A stretch of DNA of 64,000 bases from Verticiella sediminum (GCF_007558815.1 NZ_VLTJ01000011.1:1-64000), one strand, 5' to 3'. Counted from the stretch's first letter, positions 10,284 through 20,152 are shown. A program made the numbers and translations. The notes: a model not told the origin generated them from the sequence alone.

Positions 10284-10749
10284 GACGGTGGCACAAGGGC
10301 AGTACGGGCAAGCAGCGAGAATACTGCAAGGCCCAGGCTGTATCGACCTTCATCCCTCAACGCGCGTTTGCTGCGCCCCAGGTCCGCAGGCGGCACGCCG
10401 CATGCTGTAGACGGCCTGCCGCCGGTGCGCTGCCGGCGCAGTGCGCCATGAGTCACTCCCGCCTGAAGAATGAGCCCATACGTAGAAAGCGAGGCGCCTT
10501 CGGCGCCCGGATGGGTTTGCGCTTTGGCCCGTGGTCACGTCGTGTGACAGTGCATCGGTGCAGTCACCGGCATGGTCGAGCTACCATTGCAGCGTTGTTG
10601 CCGGCGGCACGCCGCCGGGCGGCCTTGCGTGGCCGTGTCGCGTTCCTGGAATCCCACGTGTTCTTGTCTTTGAATCGTCGCCGTGCCGATGCCGTTTCCG
10701 TCGCGCCCGGGCGGCGTGCGCGCTCGCCCGGGGCCGGGGGCGCTCGCTG
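10284..10749. other. 466-base region between divergent glnE and yhdP
   Basis: No gene is supported here. It should hold promoters for both flanking genes, but I found no clean -35/-10 pair. It contains an inverted repeat (GGCGGCA at 10389-10395 with TGCCGCC at 10417-10423) and, next to it, copy A of a dispersed hairpin repeat at 10441-10537. The last 150 bases before yhdP are open in frame with it but have no coding look, and the yhdP start is better placed at 10750. Confidence 0.6.
10441..10537 (+). repeat. Dispersed intergenic repeat, copy A
   Basis: This stretch matches the segment at 51670-51805 over several blocks in the same order: GTGCGCC, then TGAGTC, then CCCGCCTGAAG, then the palindrome GGCGCCTTCGGCGCC, then GGAT, then TTGCGCTT and GGCCCGTG. 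Copy A is about 97 bases and lacks a middle segment present in copy B. Both copies lie between genes. The blocks with self-complementary cores suggest a palindromic mobile or REP-like element; no transposase is nearby. Confidence 0.7.
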
Positions 10750-13700
10750 ATGGCCTCGCGTCCCGGTCGCTGGCTGCGCGCGCTCGCCGTCGCCGCGCTC
10801 GCGGCCGTCCTCGCCCTGGCCTTGTTCGCGCTGGGCGTGCGCTTCTATCTGCTGCCGCATGTCGACGATTACCGTCCCGCGCTGGAACGCTATGCGACGC
10901 GGGTCATGCGCACGCCGGTGCACATCGACCACATCGAAGGGCGTTGGGGCGGCCTGCGTCCCCATCTTGAAGTGACCGGCCTGCGCATCTCGGATGCGCA
11001 GGGCGTGCCCTCGCTGTCGGTGCCGCACGCCGTGCTGTCGCTGTCGTGGCGCAGCCTGGTCAGTTGGCGCGCCGACCTGTCCGATCTGCAGGTGATCGGC
11101 GCCACGGTGCGCGCGCATCGCGGTGAGGACGGCATCTGGACGGTGGCCGGGCGCAGGGTCGAGCGCAGCGCCGACGGCGGCCGGCTGCTCGACAACCCCG
11201 CTTGGCAATGGGTGCTGGAGCAGCCGCGCATGAGTGCGCGCGACGTCACGCTGGTGCTCGAAGACGAGCGCATCGCGCCGCATCGGTGGGTCTTCTCCGA
11301 CCTGCAGGCGCGCACGCGTCATCGCGGCCTGGCCGACGTGCATTTCGAGGCCGAAGCCAATCCCCCCGCGAGCTACGGCGGCACGCTCAAGGCGCAAGGC
11401 CGGCTGTCGCCCGCGCTGGGCCGGCTGCTGGACCGCAGCGCGCCCGGCTGGACGGGACAGGCCGCGGTGGCCGTCGATCGTCTGGAACTCGCCCGCATCG
11501 CCGAGCTGTTTCCGGGCACCGTCGACGCCGACGGCATCGTCGATGCCCAGGGTCAGATCGCCTTCACCGACGTCGAACTGGGCGCCTGGTCGGCGGACCT
11601 TTCCTGGGCCGACGTGGCCCTGGCCGTGCCGCGCGGTACGGCGGTGCTCGGACGCGGCTCGGCGCAGTTGCGCGGCACGGTCAGCGAGCGCGCGCTGGCC
11701 GGTGCGCTCAGCCTGCGCGACGCCGCGCTCGACCTGCCGGGTGTGTTCGAGGCCGCCCGCGTTCCTGTGCACGCCCTGGACGGCCAGCTCGACCTGCGCT
11801 TCGGCGCGGGCGAACCGCTGCGTCTGGGCTTCGAGGACGTACGCATTGATGCGGGCGAAACGGCGTTGCGCGCGCAGTTCAGTGCGCGCGGCCGTTGGCA
11901 ACCCGGCGGCCGGACCCGGGCGGGCACGCTCGAACTCGAAGCCGGCACCGAACGCATACCGGCGGCCGCCATCGCGCGCTACATGCCCAAGGTGGTCGGG
12001 CCCGGCGTGCGGCGCTGGCTGCGCCAGGGGGTGACTGCCGGTACCTTGCACGACGTTCGCGCCACCGTCTCGGGCGACCTTGCCGATTTTCCGTTCGACC
12101 GGCATCCCGACGCCGGCACCTTCCGCATCGCGGGCCGGGTGAGCGACGCGGTCATCGATGCCGCGCCCGGCGCGGCGCGGCCCTGGCCGCCGTTCGAGGC
12201 GGTCAACGGGGAAGTCGTGGTCGAGCGCGCCACCTTGCAGGCGGATGTCGAATCGGCGCGCGTGGTCCAGGGCCTGCCGCAGCCGGTGCCGGTCGAGCAG
12301 GCGCAGGTCCGGATTCCCGATCTGCATGCGGGCGCGGTCATGACGGTGCAGGCCGAGGCGCACGGGCCGGCCCAGTCTTTCCTCGCCTATGTCGGCAACA
12401 CCCGGCTCGCCGACTTCACCGGGCATTTCCTTTCGCAGACGCAGGCCACGGGCGAGCTGCGCGTACCGGCGACCGTGGTCATGCCTTTCGGACATCCGGA
12501 GCGCACCGAGGTCGCGGGCGAAGTCGAGCTGGCCGGCAACACCGTGCGGCTGCATCCGGCCGCTCCGCCCTTGGCGGACAGCCGCGGCACGGTGCTCTTC
12601 ACGCACAACAGCGTGGGCGTGCGTGCGCTGCAGGCGCGCTTTCTCGGCCGCCCGCTGCGCGCCGAGGGCGTGATGCCGCTGGCAGGCGGGCAGGGCATCG
12701 TCGTGCGCGGCGGCGTTCAAGCCGACGCGATGCGCCGACTATGGGGCTATGCCTGGCTCGACCGCCTGCAGGGTGCCACCGCTTTCACCGCGCGCATCGC
12801 CTCGGGCCCGAGCGGCCCGGGGCTGGTGCTCGACTCCGATCTCTCGGGCCTGGGGCTGGCGCTGCCCGCGCCGCTGGGCAAGCCGGCGTCCGCCGCCTGG
12901 CCGACACGCATCGAGCTGGTCCGCGGCGCCGTGCCGGGTGTCAGGCGCCTGAACGTGGACCTGCGCGAGCGCGCAAGCCTGGCGGCGGAATTCGGCGCGG
13001 ACACCGGCATGCGGCCGTTGCGTGCGGGCCTGGGCGTGGGCACCGGCGCAACGCTGCCCGACACCGGCCTGCGCATCGATGCCGCCGCGAAGGTGGTCGA
13101 CCTCGGCGCGTGGGGCGGGGCGATCGCGAGCCTCATGGCCGAGGAAACGGCACAGGGCGGCGCGCAGGCCGGAGGGGAGGGCACGGGGAATGATCTGGGC
13201 GCCTGGCTCGCAAGTGCGCCCCTGCAGGCACACCTGCGCGCGCAGCGGGCCGAAGCCCTGGGCCTGGGCTTCGACGAGATGGACGTGAACGCCCAGCGCC
13301 TGAGCGGCGAGCGTTGGCGCGCGCGCATACGCGCCCGCCAGGCCGACGGCACGCTCGACGCGCTCGGGCCGACCGACGCCCTGCAGGGACGCTTCAGCCG
13401 CCTCGCGCTGCAGCCGCTGGCTTCCGCCGCGCAGGACGAGCAAGCGCCCGTGCCCGAGACGCTGGCCCGACTGCCCGACATCGCTCTGGACGTCGAGGAT
13501 TTCTCCTTCGATCGCTGGGCGCTCGGCAAGCTGCATTTGCGCGCGACCAACCGGCCCGGCAACACACCGGTCTGGCAGGTGCAGACGCTGCGCATCGAGA
13601 ATCCCGCCGCCTCGCTCGATGCCACCGGCGAATGGCGCGCGTCCACGGGCGGCCTGCAGCGGCGGCGCACCACCCTGGACGTGTCGCTCGCGGTGCGCGA

Positions 13701-14289
13701 TGCCGGCGCGCTGGCCGATCGCCTCGGCCTGCCCGGCGTGCTGGCGGGCGGCGCCGGCTACGCGAAGGGCTCCGTGGGCTGGGAGGGCCATCCGTTCTCC
13801 TACGACCTGCAGGGCACCGACCTGCACCTGGGCATTGCGCTGGACCATGGCCGCTTTCTCGAAGCGCCCGACAGCCGCCTGCTCGGCATCCTCTCGCTGC
13901 AGACGCTGGCGCGCACGGCGACCTTCCAGCAGGGCGGCCTGTTCCAGTCGGGTTTCGCCTGGGACACCCTGCGGGCCGAGGTGAGCGCGGCGCGCGGCAG
14001 CGCCACGCTCGACAGCTTCGCCCTGCGCGGGCCGACCGCCAGCGTGGTGATGTCCGGCGGGCTGGACCTCATGCAGCGCACGCAGGATCTGCGCGCGGTG
14101 ATCGTCCCGCACGTGGACGCCAGCGCGGCGGCGCTGCTGGCGGGCGTGGCGATCAACCCGTTGGTGGGGGCGGGCGCCTTCCTCGCCCAACTGCTGCTGC
14201 GCGAGCCGCTGGCCGCGGCGCTGACCTTTCAGTACGACATTCGCGGACGCTGGGACGAGCCGCGGGTCGAGCGCGTCTCGTCGCGCTGA
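10750..14289 (+). CDS. yhdP: YhdP-family AsmA-like envelope protein
   Basis: Very large inner-membrane-anchored protein (1179 residues) of the YhdP/TIGR02099 family. Family members are bridge-like, beta-rich AsmA-type proteins implicated in phospholipid transport to the outer membrane. The N-terminus has one membrane anchor (about residues 8-33, LALFALGVRFYLLPHVDDYR after it), the DUF3971-type region follows, and the C-terminus ends with the AsmA-like FQYDIRGRWDEPRVERV. The ATG at 10750 places a basic MASRPGRW start directly before the hydrophobic helix. Downstream come the Nit-family amidase and tldD; yhdP next to tldD is also known in enterobacteria, so synteny supports the call. Confidence 0.88.
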   Translation: MASRPGRWLRALAVAALAAVLALALFALGVRFYLLPHVDDYRPALERYATRVMRTPVHIDHIEGRWGGLRPHLEVTGLRISDAQGVPSLSVPHAVLSLSWRSLVSWRADLSDLQVIGATVRAHRGEDGIWTVAGRRVERSADGGRLLDNPAWQWVLEQPRMSARDVTLVLEDERIAPHRWVFSDLQARTRHRGLADVHFEAEANPPASYGGTLKAQGRLSPALGRLLDRSAPGWTGQAAVAVDRLELARIAELFPGTVDADGIVDAQGQIAFTDVELGAWSADLSWADVALAVPRGTAVLGRGSAQLRGTVSERALAGALSLRDAALDLPGVFEAARVPVHALDGQLDLRFGAGEPLRLGFEDVRIDAGETALRAQFSARGRWQPGGRTRAGTLELEAGTERIPAAAIARYMPKVVGPGVRRWLRQGVTAGTLHDVRATVSGDLADFPFDRHPDAGTFRIAGRVSDAVIDAAPGAARPWPPFEAVNGEVVVERATLQADVESARVVQGLPQPVPVEQAQVRIPDLHAGAVMTVQAEAHGPAQSFLAYVGNTRLADFTGHFLSQTQATGELRVPATVVMPFGHPERTEVAGEVELAGNTVRLHPAAPPLADSRGTVLFTHNSVGVRALQARFLGRPLRAEGVMPLAGGQGIVVRGGVQADAMRRLWGYAWLDRLQGATAFTARIASGPSGPGLVLDSDLSGLGLALPAPLGKPASAAWPTRIELVRGAVPGVRRLNVDLRERASLAAEFGADTGMRPLRAGLGVGTGATLPDTGLRIDAAAKVVDLGAWGGAIASLMAEETAQGGAQAGGEGTGNDLGAWLASAPLQAHLRAQRAEALGLGFDEMDVNAQRLSGERWRARIRARQADGTLDALGPTDALQGRFSRLALQPLASAAQDEQAPVPETLARLPDIALDVEDFSFDRWALGKLHLRATNRPGNTPVWQVQTLRIENPAASLDATGEWRASTGGLQRRRTTLDVSLAVRDAGALADRLGLPGVLAGGAGYAKGSVGWEGHPFSYDLQGTDLHLGIALDHGRFLEAPDSRLLGILSLQTLARTATFQQGGLFQSGFAWDTLRAEVSAARGSATLDSFALRGPTASVVMSGGLDLMQRTQDLRAVIVPHVDASAAALLAGVAINPLVGAGAFLAQLLLREPLAAALTFQYDIRGRWDEPRVERVSSR

Positions 14290-14354
14290 CCGGACGCGTG
14301 CCGCGCGGGGTATACACTGTCCGGACCCTGGCCCCGCAAGCGAGCAACGCCACC

Positions 14355-15176
14355 ATGAAACCCTCCTCCGATCGAGCGGCCATGCCGGTCGCCGCTGTGC
14401 AGATGGTGTCCACGCCCAGTGTGGACGAGAACATCGCGGCCGCGCGCGCGGGCATCGCCGAAGCCGCCGCCCAGGGCGCGCGGCTGGTCCTGCTGCCCGA
14501 GTACTTCTGTCTCATGGGGCGGGCCGATACCGACAAGGTCGCGGTGCGCGAAGCCGAGGGCGACGGGCCGATCCAGTCCTTTCTCGCCGAGGCCGCGCAG
14601 GCGCACGGCGTGTGGCTGGTGGGCGGCACCTTGCCGCTCGCCTGTCCCGATCCCGGCCGCGTCTACAACACCAGCCTGGTCTTCGCGCCCGACGGCCGGC
14701 AGGTCGCACGCTATGACAAGATCCATCTCTTCAGCTTTCACCAGGGCGAGAACGCATTCGACGAGGCACGCACGATCCAGGCCGGCGGCGCGCCGGCGGT
14801 CTTCGACGCGCCAGTGGGCCGCGTCGGCCTGTCGGTGTGCTACGACCTGCGCTTTCCCGAACTCTATCGGGCCATGGGCGAGCTGGCCTTGATTCTGATG
14901 CCCGCCGCCTTCACCTATACGACAGGCAAGGCGCATTGGGAACTGCTGCTGCGTGCGCGTGCCGTGGAGAACCAGTGCTACGTGCTGGCCGCCGCCCAGG
15001 GCGGCGTGCATCCCACCGGCCGTCGTACCTGGGGCCATTCCATGCTGGTCGATCCCTGGGGAGAGATCGTGGCGTGCCGCGAGCAAGGCCCGGGCGTGGT
15101 CGCCGGCGTCGTCGATCCGGCCCGCATCGCCGAGGTGCGCGCAGCGCTGCCCGCGCTGCGCCATCGCGTCTTATGA
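14355..15176 (+). CDS. Nit-family carbon-nitrogen hydrolase (deaminated glutathione/omega-amidase type)
   Basis: A 273-residue cytoplasmic amidase of the nitrilase superfamily. The catalytic triad is visible: Glu49 in LVLLPEYF, Lys122 in RYDKIHLF and Cys162 in [13 protein letters not shown]. The stretches [16 protein letters not shown] and [21 protein letters not shown] place it with the Nit1/Nit2/YbeM branch, whose members hydrolyse deaminated glutathione or alpha-keto amides as metabolite repair. Exact substrate cannot be read from sequence. It starts 65 bases after yhdP and ends 41 bases before tldD, so the three are likely one operon; TATACA at 14311-14316 could be a weak internal -10. 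Confidence 0.88.
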   Translation: MKPSSDRAAMPVAAVQMVSTPSVDENIAAARAGIAEAAAQGARLVLLPEYFCLMGRADTDKVAVREAEGDGPIQSFLAEAAQAHGVWLVGGTLPLACPDPGRVYNTSLVFAPDGRQVARYDKIHLFSFHQGENAFDEARTIQAGGAPAVFDAPVGRVGLSVCYDLRFPELYRAMGELALILMPAAFTYTTGKAHWELLLRARAVENQCYVLAAAQGGVHPTGRRTWGHSMLVDPWGEIVACREQGPGVVAGVVDPARIAEVRAALPALRHRVL

Positions 15177-15217
15177 TGCTGCCTGCCGATCCGCCAGTTG
15201 CTTCTTTCAGGACATAC

Positions 15218-16678
15218 ATGAAACTCGTCGAACCGAACATTCAGGCATTGGCCACTGCGCAGTCGCTGCTGCTCGAGCCCTGGGGGCTGACCCAGGCCGA
15301 CCTGTCGCGCGCGCTGGCCGAGATCTTTGCGCACCGCGTCGATTACGCGGACCTGTACTTCCAGTACACGCGCAGCGAAGGCTGGAGCCTGGAGGAAGGG
15401 ATCGTCAAGACCGGCACCTTTTCCATCGAGCAGGGTGTGGGCGTGCGCGCGCTCTCGGGCGAGAAGACCGCCTTCGCCTATTCCGACACGCTCTCGCGCG
15501 ACGCGCTGATGTCCTCGGCCCGGGCGGTGCGCAGCATCGCGCGCCAGGGCGGCGGCAAGATCAAGGTCGCCGATGCCTTCGCGCAGCGCGGTGCGCGCAC
15601 CCTGTATCGCGGCATCGACCCGGCGGCCAGCATGGAGGCCGCCGAGAAGGTGGCCCTGCTCGAGCGGGTCGAGCGCAAGGCGCGCGCTGCGGACCCGCGC
15701 ATCATCCAGGTCATGGCCGGCCTGGGCGCCGAATACGACGTGATCATGGTCGCGGGCAGCGACGGGCGCCTGGCGGCCGACGTGCGGCCGCTGGTGCGCC
15801 TGTCGGTTACGCTCATCGTCGAGCAGGACGGCCGCCGCGAGGCGGGTCACGGCGGCGGGGGCGGGCGCACCGGGCTGTCCTACTTCACCGACGAGGTGCT
15901 CGACGGCTACGTCGAGCGTGCCGTTCACGAAGCCCTCGTGGCCCTGGAAGCGCGGCCCGCGCCCGCGGGCGAGATGCCGGTGGTGCTGGGCTCCGGCTGG
16001 CCCGGCATCCTGCTGCACGAAGCGGTCGGCCACGGCCTGGAAGGCGACTTCAACCGCAAGGGCTCGAGCGTGTTCTCCGGGCGCATCGGCGAGCGCGTCG
16101 CGGCCAAGGGCGTGACCGTCATCGACGACGGCACCCTGGAGGGCCGACGCGGCTCGCTGAACGTCGACGACGAAGGCAACCCCACGCAGTGCAACGTGCT
16201 GATCGAGGACGGCATCCTGCGCGGCTACATGCAGGACAGTCTGAACGCGCGCCTCATGAAGACCGCGGTGACCGGCAACGGACGGCGCGAATCCTTCGCC
16301 CACCTGCCCATGCCGCGCATGACCAACACCTACATGCCGAGCGGCGACAAGGACCCGCAGGAGATCATCGCCTCGGTCAAGCGCGGCCTCTACGCCGTGA
16401 ACTTCGGCGGCGGCCAGGTCGACATCACCAACGGCAAGTTCGTGTTCTCGGCGTCCGAAGCCTACATGATCGAAAACGGCAAGATCACCTATCCGGTCAA
16501 GGGCGCCACCCTGATCGGCAACGGCCCGGACGCGATGACGCGGGTCAGGATGGTCGGCAACGACATGCGCCTGGATTCCGGCGTGGGCACCTGCGGCAAG
16601 GACGGCCAGAGCGTGCCCGTCGGCGTGGGTCAGCCCACCTTGCGCATCGACGGCCTGACGGTGGGCGGCACGGCCTGA
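15218..16678 (+). CDS. tldD: Metalloprotease TldD
   Basis: Catalytic subunit of the TldD/TldE (PmbA) peptidase, a cytoplasmic zinc protease that trims unfolded or modified peptides such as microcin B17 precursors and CcdA. The 486-residue product has the active-site helix [15 protein letters not shown] with the HExxxH zinc motif at His267-Glu268-His272. Other TldD marks are [15 protein letters not shown] near the N-terminus, GIGERVA-like [19 protein letters not shown], and the C-terminal [18 protein letters not shown]. The start at 15218 has AGGA 8 bases upstream. The partner tldE is not in the window, which is normal because the two genes are usually unlinked. Confidence 0.95.
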   Translation: MKLVEPNIQALATAQSLLLEPWGLTQADLSRALAEIFAHRVDYADLYFQYTRSEGWSLEEGIVKTGTFSIEQGVGVRALSGEKTAFAYSDTLSRDALMSSARAVRSIARQGGGKIKVADAFAQRGARTLYRGIDPAASMEAAEKVALLERVERKARAADPRIIQVMAGLGAEYDVIMVAGSDGRLAADVRPLVRLSVTLIVEQDGRREAGHGGGGGRTGLSYFTDEVLDGYVERAVHEALVALEARPAPAGEMPVVLGSGWPGILLHEAVGHGLEGDFNRKGSSVFSGRIGERVAAKGVTVIDDGTLEGRRGSLNVDDEGNPTQCNVLIEDGILRGYMQDSLNARLMKTAVTGNGRRESFAHLPMPRMTNTYMPSGDKDPQEIIASVKRGLYAVNFGGGQVDITNGKFVFSASEAYMIENGKITYPVKGATLIGNGPDAMTRVRMVGNDMRLDSGVGTCGKDGQSVPVGVGQPTLRIDGLTVGGTA

Positions 16679-16711
16679 GTCCCCGGCCGCCGCGCCGACG
16701 CGCAGTGCCCG

Positions 16712-16745
16712 AACGGGCGCAGCCTTTCAGGGGGTTGCGCCCGTT
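16712..16745. terminator. Hairpin between convergent tldD and ctaG
   Basis: AACGGGCGCA (16712-16721) pairs perfectly with TGCGCCCGTT (16736-16745) around a 14-base loop, 33 bases after the tldD stop. The right arm overlaps the last codons of the convergent gene. A short T stretch follows on the plus strand. Predicted bidirectional terminator. Confidence 0.5.
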
Positions 16746-17584
16746 TGCCGTTGCAGACCGGTCTGGCGGCGATGCTGCCGCAGGCGGCCGCGTCCCGACA
16801 GCCGCATCAGGGTGCGCAGGGCAACGATGCCCCCGACGGTCTCGATGATGCCGGCCGGTATCCAGAGGATGAGCCCGCCCAGGTTCTGGTCGAACTGCGC
16901 GCTCATGGCCAGCGCCCGGCCACAGACGTCATAGACCGGATAGAAGTCGCGCTCGCTGAAGGTGAGCACCGCCCCCGCGATGATCTGCGGCGTCATGGTG
17001 AGCACGGGCGAGAGCACCCGCAGGCCGGGCGACAGCGCCGCCGGCGGGCTCGGCCGCCGGTCGAGCAGCAGGTTCCAGTAGAGGATGCCGCTCAGCACCA
17101 CCGACCAGTTCATCAGCCGGTAGAGCTTCCAGTCGAGCATGGCGTAGAACTGGATCGAAGGCACCAGCCAGATCAGCACCAGCAGCACGAATGCGGTGGC
17201 GACCAGGAAAGGGTTGGTGCACAGCCAGACCACGGCCTTGCCGAGCGGCGTGTGCGTGAAACGCCGCAAGGCCGCGCGCCAGGCCAGGGGCAGGCCGGCG
17301 CGCATCACCGACCCCGGGTAGGCGGCCATGATGAGCAGCGGCGCCAGATGGTGCAGCACGACGTGCTGCGCGCGATGGATGAAGAACATGCGCTCGGCGT
17401 AGTAGTCCAGCCGGGTGTGCATGGACAGGTACAGAACGACCATGCCCGTCCAGAACAGGATCTGCCGCAACCGTCCGACGCGCTGGTGCCTGCAGCCGCG
17501 CGCGAACAGCACGCTGGCCGCGGCGAAGCAGACCAGCAGGGTGGGCGAGAACTCCCAGGGAACGAGCCAGACGAGCAGGTCCAA
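16727..17584 (-). CDS. CtaG-type cytochrome c oxidase assembly membrane protein
   Basis: A 285-residue inner-membrane protein of the caa3-type CtaG family (PF09678), not the copper-chaperone CtaG/Cox11. About seven membrane segments are visible. The family core is FFIHRAQHVVLHHLAPLL near residue 75, with clustered histidines, and DRRPSPPAALSPGLRVL before a membrane segment. Family members are required for assembly of cytochrome oxidase, possibly through copper or haem handling. The start is a TTG at 17584 with CGGAG just upstream; it begins 12 bases after the dacB stop, so the two genes are probably cotranscribed. The last 20 residues are basic (RGRLRQHRRQTGLQRQ), a cytoplasmic tail. Confidence 0.85.
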   Translation of the reverse strand: MDLLVWLVPWEFSPTLLVCFAAASVLFARGCRHQRVGRLRQILFWTGMVVLYLSMHTRLDYYAERMFFIHRAQHVVLHHLAPLLIMAAYPGSVMRAGLPLAWRAALRRFTHTPLGKAVVWLCTNPFLVATAFVLLVLIWLVPSIQFYAMLDWKLYRLMNWSVVLSGILYWNLLLDRRPSPPAALSPGLRVLSPVLTMTPQIIAGAVLTFSERDFYPVYDVCGRALAMSAQFDQNLGGLILWIPAGIIETVGGIVALRTLMRLSGRGRLRQHRRQTGLQRQTGATP

Positions 17585-17596
17585 GCGCGGCTCCGG

Positions 17597-19177
17597 TCAG
17601 CGTCCGGCCAGCCAGGCCACGAGCTGGTCGTTGAAGGTACGCAGGTTGAAGGCCTGGCTGTCGTTGGCCATGCTGACCAGCAGATAGTGCCGGCCGCTGG
17701 CGCCGCGCACGTAGCCCGCCAGCGCGCTCACGTCGCGCAGCGTCCCGGTCTTGAGATGGGCGCGGCCGGCGGCGCCGTCGTTGCGCCAGCGCCGCCGCAC
17801 GGTGCCGTCCTCGCCGGCGATGGCCATCGACGCGACGAATTCCGGCATGCGCGGCGACAGGTAGGCCGCATGCAGCATACGCGCGAGGCTGTTGGCCGAA
17901 ATGCGCCCGTCGCGCGACAGCCCGGAGCCGTTCTCGATGCGCAACTCGGGAAAGTCCAGCCCCTGGTCGGCGAATACGCGGCGCAGCGCGGCCGCGCCGG
18001 ATTCGGGCGTGGCCATGCCGGGCATGTGCTCGGCACCCAGGGCGAGCAGCATCATGCGGGCCATGACGTTGTTGCTGAACTTGTTCACAGTGCGGATCTG
18101 TTCGGCCAGCGTGCGCGAGGTGTGCGAGACCAGCACCTGACCGTTGGCGGGCGCCGGACCGTCGATGATCGGGCCGTTGAGCGTGCCGCCGAGGTCGCGC
18201 CACATCTGCTGCAGTACGGCAGCGGTGTGCTGCGGCTGGGTGAGCGCGAGCCGGTAGGCCGTGAAGTCGCCACAGGACAGCGCCACCGTGCCCGTGACTT
18301 CGATGTTGATGCCGGTCGGCTCGTTGCGCTGGCGCGTACGGATCGCGGGCGCCCCGGGGCAGGCGCCCTGCGTGGCGCGGACCTTGTTCTCCACGCGCAC
18401 CCCGGGCAGCACCGGGTCGAGCACCGCTTTCCAGCGGCCGGCGGCGAGATCGGGGTAGTACAGCAGGCGTACCGCGCCGAAGCCCACCATCATGGCGTCC
18501 GGGCTGGCGTTGTAGACGCGGTCGCCGGCGCCGTCGAATTCATTGGTGTCGATGCCGATGGCGCCGTAGCGGCTGCGGTCGATGACGAATCCCTGCACGC
18601 TGCGCACGCCGCGCAGCCGCAATTCGCGCAGCATCTGCCAGGCATCCTCGATACGGATGTCGGGATCGCCGCCCGCGCGGATGTGGATCGGGCCGTTGAC
18701 GGTGCCGTCGGACGCGACGCGCGCGCCGGGCGGCAGCACCAGGTCGGTCTTCCAGGTGTAGCCCGGGCCGAGGCCTTCCAGGGCCGCGTAGGTGGTGACC
18801 AGCTTCATCACCGAGGCGGGATTGCGCGGCTGTTCGGGATTGATCGACACCATGGGCGGCTGGCCGACCTCGGCCACCACCACCGAGACCGCCGACTCGG
18901 GCAGCCGTGAACGGCGCCAGGCCTCCTGCAGATCGGCGGGCAGTTGCGAGAAGTGCGTCGCGGTGCCGCCGGCGACCGCGGTCAGCGCGGGCGGCGCCAC
19001 CGTGTCCAGACGGCTGGTCGGGCCGACCTGGCCGACCTGGCCGGCCGCCGTGGCCGGGCCCGAATCCAGCGTGGGCGTCATGGCTTCGCGCGGGGTGCCG
19101 CAGCCGGCGACGAGGATGAGGGTTCCAGTAAGGCTGATCGTACGTGCGGTACGCAGCACGAGGGAAAAAGACGGCAA
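17597..19177 (-). CDS. dacB: D-alanyl-D-alanine carboxypeptidase/endopeptidase (PBP4)
   Basis: Periplasmic penicillin-binding protein 4 type enzyme that trims pentapeptides and cuts cross-links in peptidoglycan. The active-site motifs are all present: SVMK (Ser122, Lys125 from the chosen start), SNN in NKFSNNVMARM, and KTG in HLKTGTL near the C-terminus. The 526-residue size fits DacB with its extra domains between SxxK and SxN. The chosen TTG at 19177 has GGAG 9 bases upstream and gives a short basic leader and hydrophobic stretch ending LILVAGC, a credible lipobox with Cys26. A GTG at 19222 would add 15 residues. A lipid anchor would be unusual for PBP4. It is followed at 12 bases by the CtaG-type gene. 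Confidence 0.92.
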   Translation of the reverse strand: MPSFSLVLRTARTISLTGTLILVAGCGTPREAMTPTLDSGPATAAGQVGQVGPTSRLDTVAPPALTAVAGGTATHFSQLPADLQEAWRRSRLPESAVSVVVAEVGQPPMVSINPEQPRNPASVMKLVTTYAALEGLGPGYTWKTDLVLPPGARVASDGTVNGPIHIRAGGDPDIRIEDAWQMLRELRLRGVRSVQGFVIDRSRYGAIGIDTNEFDGAGDRVYNASPDAMMVGFGAVRLLYYPDLAAGRWKAVLDPVLPGVRVENKVRATQGACPGAPAIRTRQRNEPTGINIEVTGTVALSCGDFTAYRLALTQPQHTAAVLQQMWRDLGGTLNGPIIDGPAPANGQVLVSHTSRTLAEQIRTVNKFSNNVMARMMLLALGAEHMPGMATPESGAAALRRVFADQGLDFPELRIENGSGLSRDGRISANSLARMLHAAYLSPRMPEFVASMAIAGEDGTVRRRWRNDGAAGRAHLKTGTLRDVSALAGYVRGASGRHYLLVSMANDSQAFNLRTFNDQLVAWLAGR

Positions 19178-19361
19178 GCGGGCACTCCGGCGAAGTTGCA
19201 ATTCTCGGAAATTCTCGACCACAGGCGGTGCGACGCAGAGAGATTAACAGCCCCGAACCGCGGCGGCACCGGGGGCTCGCCGCTGTTCGGCCCAGGCCCG
19301 CATCTTGCTGAACCGCCGCTGTATCATGGATCCACCGTCAGACCCTACAAGGAAATCCGTC

Positions 19362-19676
19362 ATGTCTCAACGTAGTGCAAACGATAACCGCGAAGAGCTC
19401 ATCACCGACGTGAAAAGCAGCTTGCATCATGTGGAAGACCTGCTGCGCGAAGCCGCTGCGAGCACGGGGGACAAGGCTGTCGAGCTGCGCGACAACGCGA
19501 TGGTGGCCCTCAAGCGGCTGAGCGAGACCCTGGTCGACATGCAGGACAGCCTGCGCGAGCACGGCAAGGCGGCGGCGCGCGCCACCGACGACTACGTGCA
19601 CGAAAATCCGTGGCGCTCGCTCGGTGTGGCCGCAGCGGTCGGCTTTCTCGTCGGCGTCCTGATTTCCCGCCGCTGA
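19362..19676 (+). CDS. DUF883 membrane-anchored protein (YqjD/ElaB family)
   Basis: A 104-residue protein with a long amphipathic helical region (residues 10-75) and a single C-terminal membrane segment, RSLGVAAAVGFLVGVLISRR, the hallmark of the YqjD/ElaB/YgaM family. YqjD in E. coli is an inner-membrane protein that binds ribosomes in stationary phase. The ATG at 19362 has AAGGA 8 bases upstream and starts MSQRSANDN. Its stop overlaps the next start (TGATG), and the order yqjD-yqjE-yqjK matches the enterobacterial cluster. Confidence 0.88.
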   Translation: MSQRSANDNREELITDVKSSLHHVEDLLREAAASTGDKAVELRDNAMVALKRLSETLVDMQDSLREHGKAAARATDDYVHENPWRSLGVAAAVGFLVGVLISRR

Positions 19677-20152
19677 TGGCATACGAGCCGCAGTCCCTCA
19701 TATCGGCGCTGCGTGCGCTGGCTGCCTCTGTACTGGCGGTCGGCCGCACGCGCCTGGAACTGTTCAGCCTGGAGTTCGCCGAGCAGAAGTCCAACGCCCT
19801 GAAGGCCGGGATATTCGCGGCCGTGGGTCTGTTGTGCCTGGCCATGGGCGCGGCGGTGTTCACCGCCTTTGTGGCCGTGCTGTTCTGGGATACGCCGCAT
19901 CGCGTGCTGGTCATCGGTTTGCTTGCACTGGCATGGGTGCTGGCCGGGGCGATCTGCCTGTTCATGGTCCAGCGCAGCCTGAAGCAGGCCAAGAGCCCGT
20001 TCGCGCTCACGCTGGCCGAGCTCGAGCGCGATTACGACGTCCTGACGTCGCCGCTGGCCGATCCGGACGCCACGGCAACGGAGAAGCGGGCCGTGGTCAC
20101 GCGCAATCCGGCCGGTGTCGATCCCCGCGACGACGAGGAGGAGCGCGCATGA
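19676..20152 (+). CDS. YqjE-like phage-holin-family membrane protein
   Basis: A 158-residue inner-membrane protein with two adjacent hydrophobic segments (about residues 45-70 and 77-100) after an amphipathic N-terminus, RTRLELFSLEFAEQKSN. This matches the putative Actinobacteriota/phage holin superfamily III (YqjE) pattern; no lytic role is implied. The C-terminal 50 residues are charged and end in PRDDEEERA. It is coupled on both sides: its ATG overlaps the stop of the DUF883 gene and its stop overlaps the start of a 23-codon ORF. Confidence 0.85.
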   Translation: MAYEPQSLISALRALAASVLAVGRTRLELFSLEFAEQKSNALKAGIFAAVGLLCLAMGAAVFTAFVAVLFWDTPHRVLVIGLLALAWVLAGAICLFMVQRSLKQAKSPFALTLAELERDYDVLTSPLADPDATATEKRAVVTRNPAGVDPRDDEEERA

